Assembly (NCBI GenBank): GCA_963756425.1 | Contig: CAVWNW010000002.1 | Coordinates: 59,504-123,503, forward strand | From: DASQUK01 sp963756425 | GTDB lineage: Bacteria; Actinomycetota; Acidimicrobiia; Acidimicrobiales; VFJN01 | Reading direction: 5' to 3' | DNA length: 64,000 nucleotides | Part shown: one piece after another, positions 1 to 7,872 of the stretch | Layout: each line of letters opens with the position of its first letter | Position numbering within the stretch: position 1 is the stretch's first letter | Program-made: the position numbers and the translations under genes | Notes under the pieces: model-generated | Seen by the model: the letters and a program-made list of their open reading frames with translations, nothing else | What the model was told of the DNA's origin: nothing | Database searches by the model: none

Positions 1-1415
1 TCTCCATCAGCGCGGAGAGCCGTATCGCGCCCCGTGCGTAGTCCGAGAAGATGAGGAAGCTCGACCAGAAGGGCCGCAGCTTCGATACCGCCATGCCGTT
101 GGCGATCGAGGCGGCCGGCGTGCTCCCGGATCCCGAAGTGGAAGTTGCGGCCGCTGCCGTCGTCGGGCCCGAGGTCACCGGCACCGCCGAAGGTCAGCCG
201 CGTCTTAGTCGAGGGAGCGAGGTCGGCGGCGCCGCCGAGGAGCCACGGGACGCGTCGGGCCACTGCGTTCAACACCTGCCCGGACGAGTCTCGGGTCGCG
301 ACGCCCTTGGCATCGGCCGGGAACGTCGGGATCTCCGCATCCCAGCCGTCGGGAAGCTCCCGGCGCTGCAGCTGCTCGATCTCCTCGGCCAGGCCGGGGT
401 TGCTGGCCCGGTACTCGTCCAGCGTCACCCCCCAGGCGTCGTGCGCCTCCCGGCCGCGGGCGCCGACACCGTCGGCGAAGTGCTCGTAGACGCCGTCGGG
501 CACGAGGAACTCGGCGTCCTGGGGCCAGCCCAGGAACCGCTTCGTCGCCTTGACCCCCTCCGGACCGAGCGGCTCTCCGTGGGCCTTCGGGGAGTCCTCG
601 ACCGGCGTGCCGTAGCCGATGTGGCTGTGGACGACGATCAGCGTGGGGCGGCTGTGCTCGGCCTTGAAGTCGTGGAAGGCCCGCGCCACCTGATCGAGGT
701 CGTTGGCGTCCGGAACGCTGGTCACGTTCCAGCCGTAGGCGACGAACCGAGCGGCGACGTCCTCGGTGAACGTGATGTCGGTGTGTCCCTCGATCGTGAC
801 CCGATTCGAGTCGTAGATCCAGCACAGGTTCGAGAGGCGCTGGTAGGCGGCGAACGAGGCTGCCTCGGAGGCAACGCCCTCCATCATGCAGCCGTCGCCG
901 GCCTGCGCGTACACGTCGAAGTCGAACAGCGTGTAGCCGTCGCGGTTGTAGCGCATGCCGAGCCACCGGCTCGCAACCGCCATGCCCACCGATGTCGCCA
1001 CGCCCGCCCCGAGCGGGCCGGTGGTCGTCTCGACGCCGCTCGTCCAGCGGTACTCGGGATGCCCTGGCGCCCGGGAGTCGAGCTGGCGGAAGCGCCTGAG
1101 GTCGTCCAGCGAGACGGCGGGCCGCCCCAGCACCTCGTAGTCGGGATCGACCGCCTGCACCCGCGTCAGGTGCAGCATCGACCACAGCAGGGCCGACGCG
1201 TGGCCCGACGAGAGCACGTAGCGGTCGCGGTTCGGCCAGATGGGGTCGGCGGGGTCGAAGCGCAGGAACCGCTGCCAGAGCAAATACGTCAAGGGAGCGA
1301 TGCCGATCGGCGTTCCCGGGTGCCCCGAGTTCGCCGCCTGAACGGCATCGATGCACAACGTCCGGATCGTGGCGATGCAAAGGTCGTCGAGCTCCGTCGT
1401 GGTCGTCGTCGCCAT
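1..1415 (-). CDS. tkt: Transketolase, C-terminus cut by window edge, with an apparent frameshift
   Basis: Thiamine-diphosphate enzyme of the non-oxidative pentose phosphate pathway that moves two-carbon units between sugar phosphates. The first ~430 residues read cleanly: a substrate-pocket motif SGHPGTPIG near residue 30, the ThDP/metal motif GDGCMMEGV, and later FGIREHA, which starts the pyrimidine-binding domain. Just after FGIREHA the frame breaks near position 117. Skipping one base there restores IANGMAVSK, then LIFSDYARGAIRLSALM, exactly as expected for the family. The ATG overlaps the rpe stop (TGATG), so the two are translationally coupled. The last ~200 residues lie outside the window. 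The single-base break may be a read error. Confidence 0.9.
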   Translation of the reverse strand, partial: MATTTTTELDDLCIATIRTLCIDAVQAANSGHPGTPIGIAPLTYLLWQRFLRFDPADPIWPNRDRYVLSSGHASALLWSMLHLTRVQAVDPDYEVLGRPAVSLDDLRRFRQLDSRAPGHPEYRWTSGVETTTGPLGAGVATSVGMAVASRWLGMRYNRDGYTLFDFDVYAQAGDGCMMEGVASEAASFAAYQRLSNLCWIYDSNRVTIEGHTDITFTEDVAARFVAYGWNVTSVPDANDLDQVARAFHDFKAEHSRPTLIVVHSHIGYGTPVEDSPKAHGEPLGPEGVKATKRFLGWPQDAEFLVPDGVYEHFADGVGARGREAHDAWGVTLDEYRASNPGLAEEIEQLQRRELPDGWDAEIPTFPADAKGVATRDSSGQVLNAVARRVPWLLGGAADLAPSTKTRLTFGGAGDLGPDDGSGRNFHFGIREHAGRLDRQRHGGIEAAALLVELPHLLGLRTGRDTALRADG

Positions 1416-2119
1416 CACACGCCGTTTCTCGTTCCTGGCGTCTCCGCCGCGGCCTTCACCAATCGGTGGAAGGCGTCGGCCGGATCGTCGTCCCAGAACA
1501 CCGCGCTTCCCGAGACGAGAAGGCTGGCGCCCGCCTTGCGGACGGCAGCGATGTTGCCGAGATGGATCCCTCCGTCGGCTTGGACCGCGACGTCGTCGGG
1601 GAGCAGCCGCCGCAACTCCGCGATGCGGTCCAGTGCCTCCGGAATGAACTCCTGTCCGGATAGGCCCGGATGGATGCTCATGCAGAGAACGAAGTCCGTT
1701 CCGTCCGCAGCCGACACCGCGACCTCGACCGGGGTTTCCAGGTTGCACGCCACGCCCACTCCGAGACCAAGATCCCGGGCCAGCGCGATCGTCTCCGCCG
1801 GCTCGCCCTCGGCCTCGATGTGGAACGTGACGCTGTCGCCGCCGGCCGCCTGGACGTGCTCGAGGTGGCGCGCCGGCTGCTCGACCATCAGATGGCAGTC
1901 CAAGACACCGCCCCGTCGGTGCACCAGGTCGGCGATCGACTCGAGCACGATGGGCCCCATCGTGATCTCGGGGATGAAGTGCCCATCCCCGACGTCGAAG
2001 TGGAAGACGCCGGCCCCGGCGTCGAGGAGCGACCCGAGCTGGGCACCGAGCGACGCGAAGTCGGCCGCATAGATCGACGGCTCCACCGCGACGCCGCGCC
2101 GCCACTCGGTCCGGCTCAC
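1415..2119 (-). CDS. rpe: Ribulose-phosphate 3-epimerase
   Basis: Interconverts ribulose 5-phosphate and xylulose 5-phosphate, feeding the downstream transketolase. TIM-barrel landmarks are present: PSIYAADF near the N-terminus, HFDVGDGHFIPEITMGP with the metal-ligand Asp, DCHLMVEQP, MSIHPGLSGQEF, QADGGI and the phosphate-binding GSAVF. I chose the GTG at 2119 because it follows a purine-rich GGGAGTGGGGA and gives 234 residues, the usual size. The same frame stays open about 200 nt further upstream, but that translation looks non-coding. The first strand normally reads LSADF, and IYAADF is a small deviation. It forms a two-gene unit with tkt. Confidence 0.9.
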   Translation of the reverse strand: MSRTEWRRGVAVEPSIYAADFASLGAQLGSLLDAGAGVFHFDVGDGHFIPEITMGPIVLESIADLVHRRGGVLDCHLMVEQPARHLEHVQAAGGDSVTFHIEAEGEPAETIALARDLGLGVGVACNLETPVEVAVSAADGTDFVLCMSIHPGLSGQEFIPEALDRIAELRRLLPDDVAVQADGGIHLGNIAAVRKAGASLLVSGSAVFWDDDPADAFHRLVKAAAETPGTRNGV

Positions 2120-2528
2120 GACGTCCCCACTCCCCTCGCACGGTCGCGCGTGAATGTCGGCCGGGTGCAGCTCGCCTGACCGCCGACCATCTCGGAACCT
2201 CCGGTGCCTTCCACCAGGGCGGGGGACTTGCCCATGCGGGACGCCATTCTCGCGCCCATCGGAGCAGAGCACCCTGGGTGCCACATCGTTCGAACGGGAT
2301 GAAGTCGCCGGACCACCGTGGCGCACCGATGCTCACCTCAGCGAGAGCACGTTTCCTGCGGTGCATTGCTGTCAGGGTGGTTTGCCAAACCCTTGTCAGG
2401 CCTCCAGCCATGCTCCGGTTAATCGTCCGAGCATCTGTTCGTAACAGATGGGCCGGCGGCTGGATCAGCCCCAGTCCGTTGCCGTGACCAATCGCCGACG
2501 CCCGCGTGCGGGTCGGAACCCAAAAGAC
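2120..2528. other. Intergenic stretch upstream of rpe, no gene seen
   Basis: About 410 nt between the rpe start and the terminator of the next minus-strand gene. I find no convincing coding sequence. It contains one short perfect inverted repeat at 2432-2450 (8-nt arms CATCTGTT and AACAGATG around CGT), which could be an operator or a small hairpin. The rpe promoter must lie in the lower part of this stretch, but no clear -35/-10 pair stands out. Confidence 0.4.
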
Positions 2529-2572
2529 GGTGGAGCCCGAGGCCGAACGGGCACTCGACCTCGGGCTCCACC
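2529..2572 (-). terminator. Intrinsic terminator of the coiled-coil lipoprotein gene
   Basis: A perfect 14-bp inverted repeat (GGTGGAGCCCGAGG pairing with CCTCGGGCTCCACC) around a 16-nt loop lies 58 nt past the stop of the lipoprotein gene at 2631. Read on the minus strand, the stem is followed within two bases by a short T run (CTTTTGGG), as expected for a Rho-independent terminator. Confidence 0.75.
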
Positions 2573-2630
2573 TGTTCCCGCCGGGATGTGATCGTCAAGC
2601 ACTACCGATCGACGATCGCCCCGCTGATCA

Positions 2631-3080
2631 TCACCGCATCGGCATGTGACGGCTGCCGGGGACGAACTCGTCCTCGTAGGAGCTGCTTTCAGCCCAATCC
2701 TGCAGTTGCTGCACATACGACTCGGCCTGCGCCATCTGGGCGGCCTGGTTGCCGGCCGCAACCGAGCTCGAACGCTGGTACTGCTCGGCCTGTGCCGTGA
2801 GCCTGTCGCTGGCGGCCTGGTACGCCCGCTGTTGGTTGGCCAGCTCGGCGGCCTGGTTGCTGAAGCGCTGGTCGCTGCCGACGCTGGCCGACGCCGACGC
2901 CCGAGCCAGCTCCTGGGCCTGGTTGGCGAGGTGCTGATCGCTGCCAACACCAGCGGCGCTCGGAGCCGCAACCCTGACAGCCTCGGTGTCATCGCCATTG
3001 CCGCATGCGGCGAGTCCAAGGGCTCCCACGAGGGCGACCGGTGCCGCCCAACGCAGTGCCCGCTTGCTGAAGTACGACAT
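2631..3080 (-). CDS. Small lipoprotein with Gln/Ala-rich coiled-coil repeats
   Basis: A 149-residue predicted lipoprotein of unknown function. The N-terminus has a positively charged start, a hydrophobic stretch and a lipobox LAAC, with Cys26 as the lipidation site. The mature part is almost entirely Ala/Gln/Ser/Glu-rich and probably helical. It contains two diverged copies of the unit GSDQ-x3-NQA-x-ELA (roughly residues 46-58 and 67-80), followed by further Gln-rich heptad-like sequence. The composition recalls Lpp-like or gas-vesicle-type coiled coils, but I do not recognise a named family. The start ATG at 3080 follows a strong AAGGAGG. It appears monocistronic, with its own terminator. 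Confidence 0.75.
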   Translation of the reverse strand: MSYFSKRALRWAAPVALVGALGLAACGNGDDTEAVRVAAPSAAGVGSDQHLANQAQELARASASASVGSDQRFSNQAAELANQQRAYQAASDRLTAQAEQYQRSSSVAAGNQAAQMAQAESYVQQLQDWAESSSYEDEFVPGSRHMPMR

Positions 3081-3378
3081 TGGTCCGTCCTCCTTGCCGG
3101 GTGACCGCCACCCGACAACCCGACGATGCGCCGCCCGGCCCAACCGTTCCGTCACACCTGACGCAGCCGTCAGGTGTCCTTCGTCACGGACCAATGCCAC
3201 GCCACCAGGCGCCGGCGCCCTTTTAGGAACCTCAGATCCACCGGGTGGTTCCCGGCCGTCAGGTGGCGGTCGACGAGAGGAGCGTCACCGTCCGGCCACA
3301 ACGGAGCTTGTCTCCCGCCTCGGGACTCACCCCGAAGGGGGGATGCCGGACCGGCGGCATGGGAGCCACGGTGGGCGC

Positions 3379-3672
3379 ATGGGTTGTCTGCTTGCTGTCT
3401 TCGCCGGGATGTTCCCCCGCTTCGCGCTGATCATTTTTTGGATCGCGAGGCCGGAACGGATGGACGCCACGTTCACCACCTTCCTGTGGCCTCTTCTCGG
3501 CATCATTTTCCTGCCGTTCACGACCCTGATCTACGTGCTCCTATGGCAGCCGGGCACGGGCGTCACGGGTTCCGACTGGCTGTGGATAGCCCTGGCCGTG
3601 CTCCTCGACCTCGCCCACTGGAGCGCGTCGGCGAGCCAACGGAACGCCGTGCCCCAGCGCAGCGCGGTCTGA
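3379..3672 (+). CDS. Small integral membrane protein
   Basis: A 97-residue protein of unknown role with about three hydrophobic segments (roughly residues 4-19, 30-48 and 57-75) and a polar C-terminal tail. The pattern resembles small membrane proteins common in actinobacteria (segments such as FWPLLGIIFLPFTTLIYVLL). I chose the ATG at 3379. An in-frame ATG at 3343 would add 12 charged residues and sits too close to its purine run to be well spaced. No catalytic motif is visible and no operon partner is apparent. Confidence 0.6.
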   Translation: MGCLLAVFAGMFPRFALIIFWIARPERMDATFTTFLWPLLGIIFLPFTTLIYVLLWQPGTGVTGSDWLWIALAVLLDLAHWSASASQRNAVPQRSAV

Positions 3673-3886
3673 CCACCGGCCGGCCCGTCTCGACGCCCGC
3701 TACGCATCAAACAGGACCACTGTCCCTCCTGTCCGTCCGCTGTGCGCCAGTTCTGCTACGCGGCGTCCGTGACTGCTCGCGCACCGACCCGGTCCAGCCC
3801 GTATCGTGGCGAATCGGACGTCGACCACGACGTCGCAGGCAGACCAATGGACCGGCTGGCTGTCGAGCCGGCACGGAGGACCATCA

Positions 3887-4327
3887 ATGGCCGCGAACTC
3901 GACGGCCCGTCGGGCCCTGGCTGCCGTGGGCCAGCTTGCGCTCGGCGCTGCGCTGCTCACAACTGGTACCGGACATCTCACGGCACAGCGCCAAGAGTTC
4001 CAAGCACAGGTGCCGTCGTGGTTCCCGGCCGACCCGGACCTCGTCGTCGTGGTCTCAGGCGTTGTCGAGCTAGCGCTCGGCGCTGCTCTGCTCGGGACCT
4101 GGAAGCAGCCTGCCCGCGCTTTGGTCGGCGCCACAGCAGCCGCCTTCTTCGTCGCCGTGTTCCCCGGCAACATCGCGCAATACACAGGTCACGTGGACGC
4201 CTTCGGTCTGGACACGGACGCCAAGCGCGCCATCCGGCTGGTGTTCCAACCTGTCCTGGTGGCTTGGGCCCTGGCTTCGACCGACGCCGTGCGAGTCCTC
4301 CGCGAGAAGCGGACACGGGTCGGCTGA
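3887..4327 (+). CDS. DoxX-like family membrane protein
   Basis: A 146-residue four-helix membrane protein of the DoxX-like superfamily. Signs are the first helix ending in GTGHLTA, helix two VVVVSGVVELALGAALLG, the motif FFVAVFPGNIAQYTGH, and a last helix followed by a basic tail. Some DoxX proteins act in membrane-associated redox or thiol stress complexes, but the role here is unknown. The ATG at 3887 follows GGAGGA at good spacing, and an upstream in-frame ATG at 3806 has no such site. It is probably monocistronic. Confidence 0.75.
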   Translation: MAANSTARRALAAVGQLALGAALLTTGTGHLTAQRQEFQAQVPSWFPADPDLVVVVSGVVELALGAALLGTWKQPARALVGATAAAFFVAVFPGNIAQYTGHVDAFGLDTDAKRAIRLVFQPVLVAWALASTDAVRVLREKRTRVG

Positions 4328-4523
4328 TCCCGCATCGCCCTCATGGGCGGGCTCGGAGTGTGGGGACAGCGTCGATGGCTGCACGCGTACGTCGACGCCA
4401 CGCTCGCGGCGTTTGGTTCTACCCACGCCCGATCGACTCGGCGCGCGTTTAGGGCATCGTTCGTTGCTCGCGCCCGAGACACAGATCGCGGACTGGTATC
4501 AGCGTGTCACCTCATCGATTTGC

Positions 4524-5319
4524 TCACGCCGTGGAGCCGTTGACGACGAGTGCCGAGACGTCGAATGCAACGTGGCCGTCGGCGACGGGGTCGGAGAGCT
4601 GCTCGTGTGCGGCGTCGAGCAGCGTGGCAAACCCGCGGTCATCGATGGTGTCGGCGAGCGTCCAGCCACGGATCTCCGTGTGGAGCCACGCTTCGACAGA
4701 TTCGAATCGCGCGACGCCCGCATGATGCGTGACGGCCGGGTCGGAGATTGCGATTGTGGCGAGATCGACGAGCGTGTCCGGGTCGCCCAGCCGGAACGGG
4801 GCTCGGATGGCGTCGGCGGCATCGGATCCGAAGAGCTCATCGACAAGAGCCGCCAGGCGGGCGTAGCCGCGGTTGTTGTCGAGTCGATCCCATACCGCGA
4901 ACGCCACGCGTCCGTCCGGCCGGGTGACACGGCTCATCTCGGTGAGCGCGCTCTTGGGATCGGTGAAGAACATGAGGGCCGAACTGGCTGACGGTCCGGT
5001 CGAACGAGTGGTCGGGGTACGGCACCTGTTCGGCAAGCCCGAGCTGCCACTCGATGTCTGGTTCGGCCCGGTGGGCGACGGTGAGCATGCCGTCGTTGGG
5101 ATCGAGTCCTGCCACGTGGCCGTGTGCTCCGACGCGGGCGTGCGCGGCGCGGGCCAGCACGCCGGTGCCGCACCCGATGTCCAGCACGCGGTGCCCCGGT
5201 CGGACATCGGCGACGTCGAGAATGACGTCGGTCCACTGCTCGAACAGGGCGGGCACGAAGAACGCGTCGTAGACCTCGGCGGCGCTGGCGGACACTTGTC
5301 CCCGGTCGGTGTCGCTCAT
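4524..5319 (-). pseudogene. Class I SAM-dependent methyltransferase, frame-broken
   Basis: A UbiE-like methyltransferase encoded in two frames. The N-terminal part starts at an ATG at 5319 behind GAGGAGGA and carries the SAM-binding motif VLDIGCGTGVLAR and the acidic strand-2 motif GLDPN. It continues to FDRTVSQFG near 4978. The family continuation LMFFTDPKSALTEMSRV and the rest of the protein are in another frame, ending at 4524. Removing one C from the CCC run near 4977 reads SQFGLMFF and restores one ~264-residue protein. This is either a read error or a young pseudogene. It is divergent from the HxlR regulator, which may control it. The substrate is unknown. Confidence 0.8.
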
Positions 5320-5392
5320 GTGTCCTCCTCGTCGGTGCCACGACGATCGTGCGCGTCGACCGCCCAGGTCGCTAGCGCGAATCTGTACCGGA

Positions 5393-5406
5393 CCGCCGGC
5401 CGGCGG
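5393..5406. promoter_or_regulatory. GC palindrome between methyltransferase and HxlR gene
   Basis: The 103-nt divergent intergenic region holds a perfect palindrome CCGCCGGCCGGCGG ending 16 nt before the HxlR-family start codon. HxlR-type winged-helix regulators commonly bind dyad sites in their own divergent intergenic regions, so this is a candidate autoregulatory operator. GC-rich palindromes can occur by chance in such DNA, so the call is weak. Confidence 0.3.
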
Positions 5407-5422
5407 CGTGAGACACCCCCGT

Positions 5423-6083
5423 ATGCGGTCGTATCGCGAGTACTGCCCCATCGCACGGGCGTCCGAGATCGTGGCCGAGCGCTGGACGCCGCTGGTGATC
5501 CGCAACCTGCTTTATGGCTGTCATACGTTCACCGAGATCGCCCGAGGCGTGCCGGCCATGTCGAGATCGCTGCTGATCAAGCGACTCAAGGACCTGGAGC
5601 GGAGTGGCGTGATCATCAAGACGGCCGACGGCACGTACCAACTGACCGACGCCCGGCGCCGATCTCGCCGGCGTGATCGATGCGCTCGAGGTCTGGGGCG
5701 TGCGCTGGCTGGACGTCACCACCGAGCACACGGATCCAGGGTTCGTCCTGTGGGCATGGGCGAGGTACTACCTGGAGCGGGAGAAACTGCCGGACCGCCG
5801 CGTGCTCGTCGAGTTCACGTTTCCCGACGAAGCGCCAACCAACCGGCGGTACTGGCTGTTGGCCGAGCACAGATCCGCGGAGCTTTGTTACTCGCAGCCG
5901 GGAGGCGAACCCGATGCGTTCATCACCGCCCGCTCGGAGGCGTTCACCCGGTGGCACCTGGGCGTCCTCGACTGGCGACGGGCGCTCGCCGAGGGTTCAA
6001 TCAGCGTCAGCGGCACTGCCAAGCTGACACGGGCGATTCCCACATGGAACCGCCATCCCGATCCTGTCGCTCCGACCTTGTGA
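5423..6083 (+). pseudogene. HxlR-family transcriptional regulator with SCP2-like C-terminus, frame-broken
   Basis: The N-terminal half is a typical HxlR winged helix: YCPIARASEIVAERWTPLVI, then FTEIARG, then the recognition-helix region MSRSLLIKRLKDLERSGVI. The frame breaks after YQLTDA near 5653. Dropping one C from GCCCGG gives GADLAGVIDALEVWGVRW, which runs into a C-terminal ~130-residue domain resembling the SCP2 sterol-carrier fold often fused to such regulators, ending at 6083. The intact product would be about 219 residues. The inducer is unknown, and the likely target is the divergent methyltransferase. The break is at a short homopolymer and may be a sequencing error. Confidence 0.8.
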
Positions 6084-6270
6084 GGGTTCCGCACAGGTCG
6101 CCGGTTCGGAGTTAGTTCGTCCTCGTCCCGACGAGCCTCAAGCGAGGCTCGTTCCAGTCCCTCCGCCGCGCCAGATCTGCCGCTGTCGCGTCTCGGCGTT
6201 CTGTATTCGGGAGCAGGCAACCGGCGGCAGCTCGCAGTGGGCGATCGGGGCGGGCTAGTTGACTGGCGGT

Positions 6271-6486
6271 ATGTCGGTCACGCTCTACGGGGTCTGCGCG
6301 GTGACGTTCATGATGGTGATGTACGCGCTGGAGGGCCGTGGCCGCGGGTTTGTGCTCGCATTCGCGGTCGGCTGTGTGCTGTCGAGCATCTACGGGTTCC
6401 TGTCGGGCGCGTGGCCTTTCGGCGCCGTGGAACTGATCTGGGCAGCGGTTGCTGTTCGACGCTACCGCGAGCCGATCGCGGCCTAG
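6271..6486 (+). CDS. Small membrane protein
   Basis: A 71-residue protein with two to three predicted helices: VTLYGVCAVTFMMVMYAL, then FVLAFAVGCVLSSIYGFL, then FGAVELIWAAVAV. The RRYREP motif is near the C-terminus. Highly similar small proteins are widespread in actinobacteria without an assigned role. I chose the ATG at 6271, and a GTG-type extension of four codons is possible. It stands alone, ending 54 nt before the MerR cassette start codon. Confidence 0.65.
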   Translation: MSVTLYGVCAVTFMMVMYALEGRGRGFVLAFAVGCVLSSIYGFLSGAWPFGAVELIWAAVAVRRYREPIAA

Positions 6487-6502
6487 GCGCTCGGTTCGGG
6501 GC

Positions 6503-6534
6503 TTGACCTTCAACCCGGGTTGAACCTTTACAGT
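6503..6534 (+). promoter_or_regulatory. MerR-type promoter with palindromic operator in a long spacer
   Basis: A -35-like TTGACC (6503-6508) and a -10-like TACAGT (6529-6534) are separated by 20 bp instead of 17. The spacer begins with a perfect 16-bp palindrome, TTCAACCCGGGTTGAA (6509-6524). This is the classic architecture of promoters that MerR-family proteins activate by untwisting DNA. The predicted transcript start falls at about 6541, the GTG start of the regulator itself, so the mRNA is likely leaderless and the operon autoregulated. Confidence 0.8.
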
Positions 6535-6540
6535 CGGGTC

Positions 6541-6975
6541 GTGACCACCTACACGATCGGTGAGGTCGCCGTCCGCACTGGCTTCGCCACGTCCGCCCTG
6601 CGCTATTACGAAGGCATCGGCTTGGTCGTGCCGGTCACACGCACGGAGGCCGGATACCGGCTCTATGACGAAGGAACGCTCTCCCGCCTGGCGTTCATCG
6701 CGCGAGCCAAGCAACTCGGCTGTTCGTTGGAAGAGATCACCGATCTAGTCCGCATCTGGGACGCCGAGCGATGCAGCCCCGTGCAGCGACGCTTCCACGA
6801 GCTGGTGACGACGAAGCTGGCCGTCGCCGAGCACCAGATCGCCGAACTGACCGCTCTCGTCGACCAATTGCGACACGCAGCCGCACAGTTGTCGGGACCC
6901 GCGACCGATGGCCCCTGTGATGAGACCTGCGTCTGCCTCACCTTCGTCGACATGACCACGAAGGCTTCCCGATGA
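6541..6975 (+). CDS. MerR-family metal-type transcriptional regulator
   Basis: A 144-residue regulator with the MerR helix-turn-helix and wing (TIGEVAVRTGFATSALRYYE, then GYRLYD), a dimerization helix, and cysteines typical of metal sensing. Cys78 is at the start of the dimerization helix (the position of the Cys79/82 ligand in PbrR/MerR). A C-terminal cluster CDETCVC provides Cys126, 130 and 132. The GTG start at 6541 coincides with the predicted transcription start. Its stop overlaps the next gene (ATGA), so it heads a three-gene coupled operon. The ligand could be Hg(II), Pb(II) or another soft metal, and I cannot tell which. Confidence 0.85.
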   Translation: MTTYTIGEVAVRTGFATSALRYYEGIGLVVPVTRTEAGYRLYDEGTLSRLAFIARAKQLGCSLEEITDLVRIWDAERCSPVQRRFHELVTTKLAVAEHQIAELTALVDQLRHAAAQLSGPATDGPCDETCVCLTFVDMTTKASR

Positions 6976-7259
6976 AGCAGGCTCGCACGGACGGCCTCAG
7001 CACTCTCGGCGTGGGCGCCGCCGCTTGCGTCGCGTGCTGTGCCGGTCCCATCCTCGCCGTCCTCGGCGGTCTCAGTCTCGCTGGACTCGCTAGCACCTTG
7101 CTCATCGGCACAACCGGGCTCGTCGTCGCCGCCGCGGCCCTCGCTCCGCTGCTAGTCACCCGCCGCCGTCGCAACAATTGCTCGGTATCCGATGACTCAC
7201 CGACACCCGTCGCCGCCCCCACCCGCAGACCCACCGACCTGTCGCGGAGCGCCCGATGA
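6972..7259 (+). CDS. Small CC-motif membrane protein, MerT/MerF/MerC-like
   Basis: A 95-residue protein with two hydrophobic helices. The first starts ACVACCAGPILAVLGG: a vicinal cysteine pair followed by a Pro-containing helix, the pattern used by Hg(II) uptake proteins MerT and MerF (CC near the start of helix one). The second helix is LLIGTTGLVVAAAALAPLL, followed by a basic RRRR segment and another Cys. It is coupled to the MerR regulator through an ATGA overlap and to the next gene by the same device. I infer a role in soft-metal transport or binding. No mercuric reductase (merA) or lyase (merB) is visible in the window. Confidence 0.7.
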   Translation: MKQARTDGLSTLGVGAAACVACCAGPILAVLGGLSLAGLASTLLIGTTGLVVAAAALAPLLVTRRRRNNCSVSDDSPTPVAAPTRRPTDLSRSAR

Positions 7260-7615
7260 ACTCAATCCCCCTGTACGACGCCACTGCACCCATCGCCTGC
7301 ACCGCCGCCGACGACGAGATCTCCAAGCGCATCGCACAGGTCGAACGAATGCAAGCAGCACTCGATCACCTCGACCGCACCGAGCACGGCCTATTGCTCC
7401 GCTTCCCGAACGAACCGGCCGTCGAGGCCGACGTGTGGCGCTTCGCCATCAACGAGAAGCGCTGCTGTCAGTTCTGGGGCTTTGAGATCGATACGACACC
7501 GGATCAGATCACGCTTCGGTGGGACGGCCCGCCCGACGTTGCCGACTTCCTGGACCGACTGCACGCCTACTTCATCGGTGACATACCCCTCACCGCCGTC
7601 ACCAGCCTGCTGTAG
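7256..7615 (+). CDS. Cysteine-containing protein of unknown function in the MerR operon
   Basis: A soluble 119-residue protein, the third gene of the operon and joined by an ATGA overlap. It has an early Cys (PIACTAADDEI), a helical middle, and then a conserved-looking core around NEKRCCQFWGFEID followed by beta-strand sequence and WDGPPDVADFL. I recall similar actinobacterial proteins with an E-x2-CC-x-F-x-F core beside metal-responsive regulators, but no assigned function. The vicinal Cys pair suggests soft-metal binding. It might be a cytoplasmic metallochaperone or sequestering protein that takes metal from the membrane partner. This is inference. Confidence 0.65.
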   Translation: MNSIPLYDATAPIACTAADDEISKRIAQVERMQAALDHLDRTEHGLLLRFPNEPAVEADVWRFAINEKRCCQFWGFEIDTTPDQITLRWDGPPDVADFLDRLHAYFIGDIPLTAVTSLL

Positions 7616-7872
7616 CCCATCGGCGGTACACATCTGCCGATCTCGCCCGCCAGGTTCTGCGTCGGTGATCGGCGAGGCAGCTCGCGCTCGCAGCGGGCAC
7701 TAGGTAACGCTCCGAGAAGTGAGCACGGCCGCGAGGCAGCATCTGCCCGCCCGGCCTGGCGGATCACAGACACCTTGTGCGAGAAGTTCCATTACGGTCA
7801 GCGACAACGCGAAACCGTCGACTTGCCGCCCCGAGGCGGTACAGCGTCGTAGGACATCAGGAGGTCGACGCA

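Noticed and set aside
51..2072. A 670-codon plus-strand frame over tkt and rpe
   Set aside because: Both genes are clearly coded on the minus strand, with catalytic motifs and a TGATG overlap.
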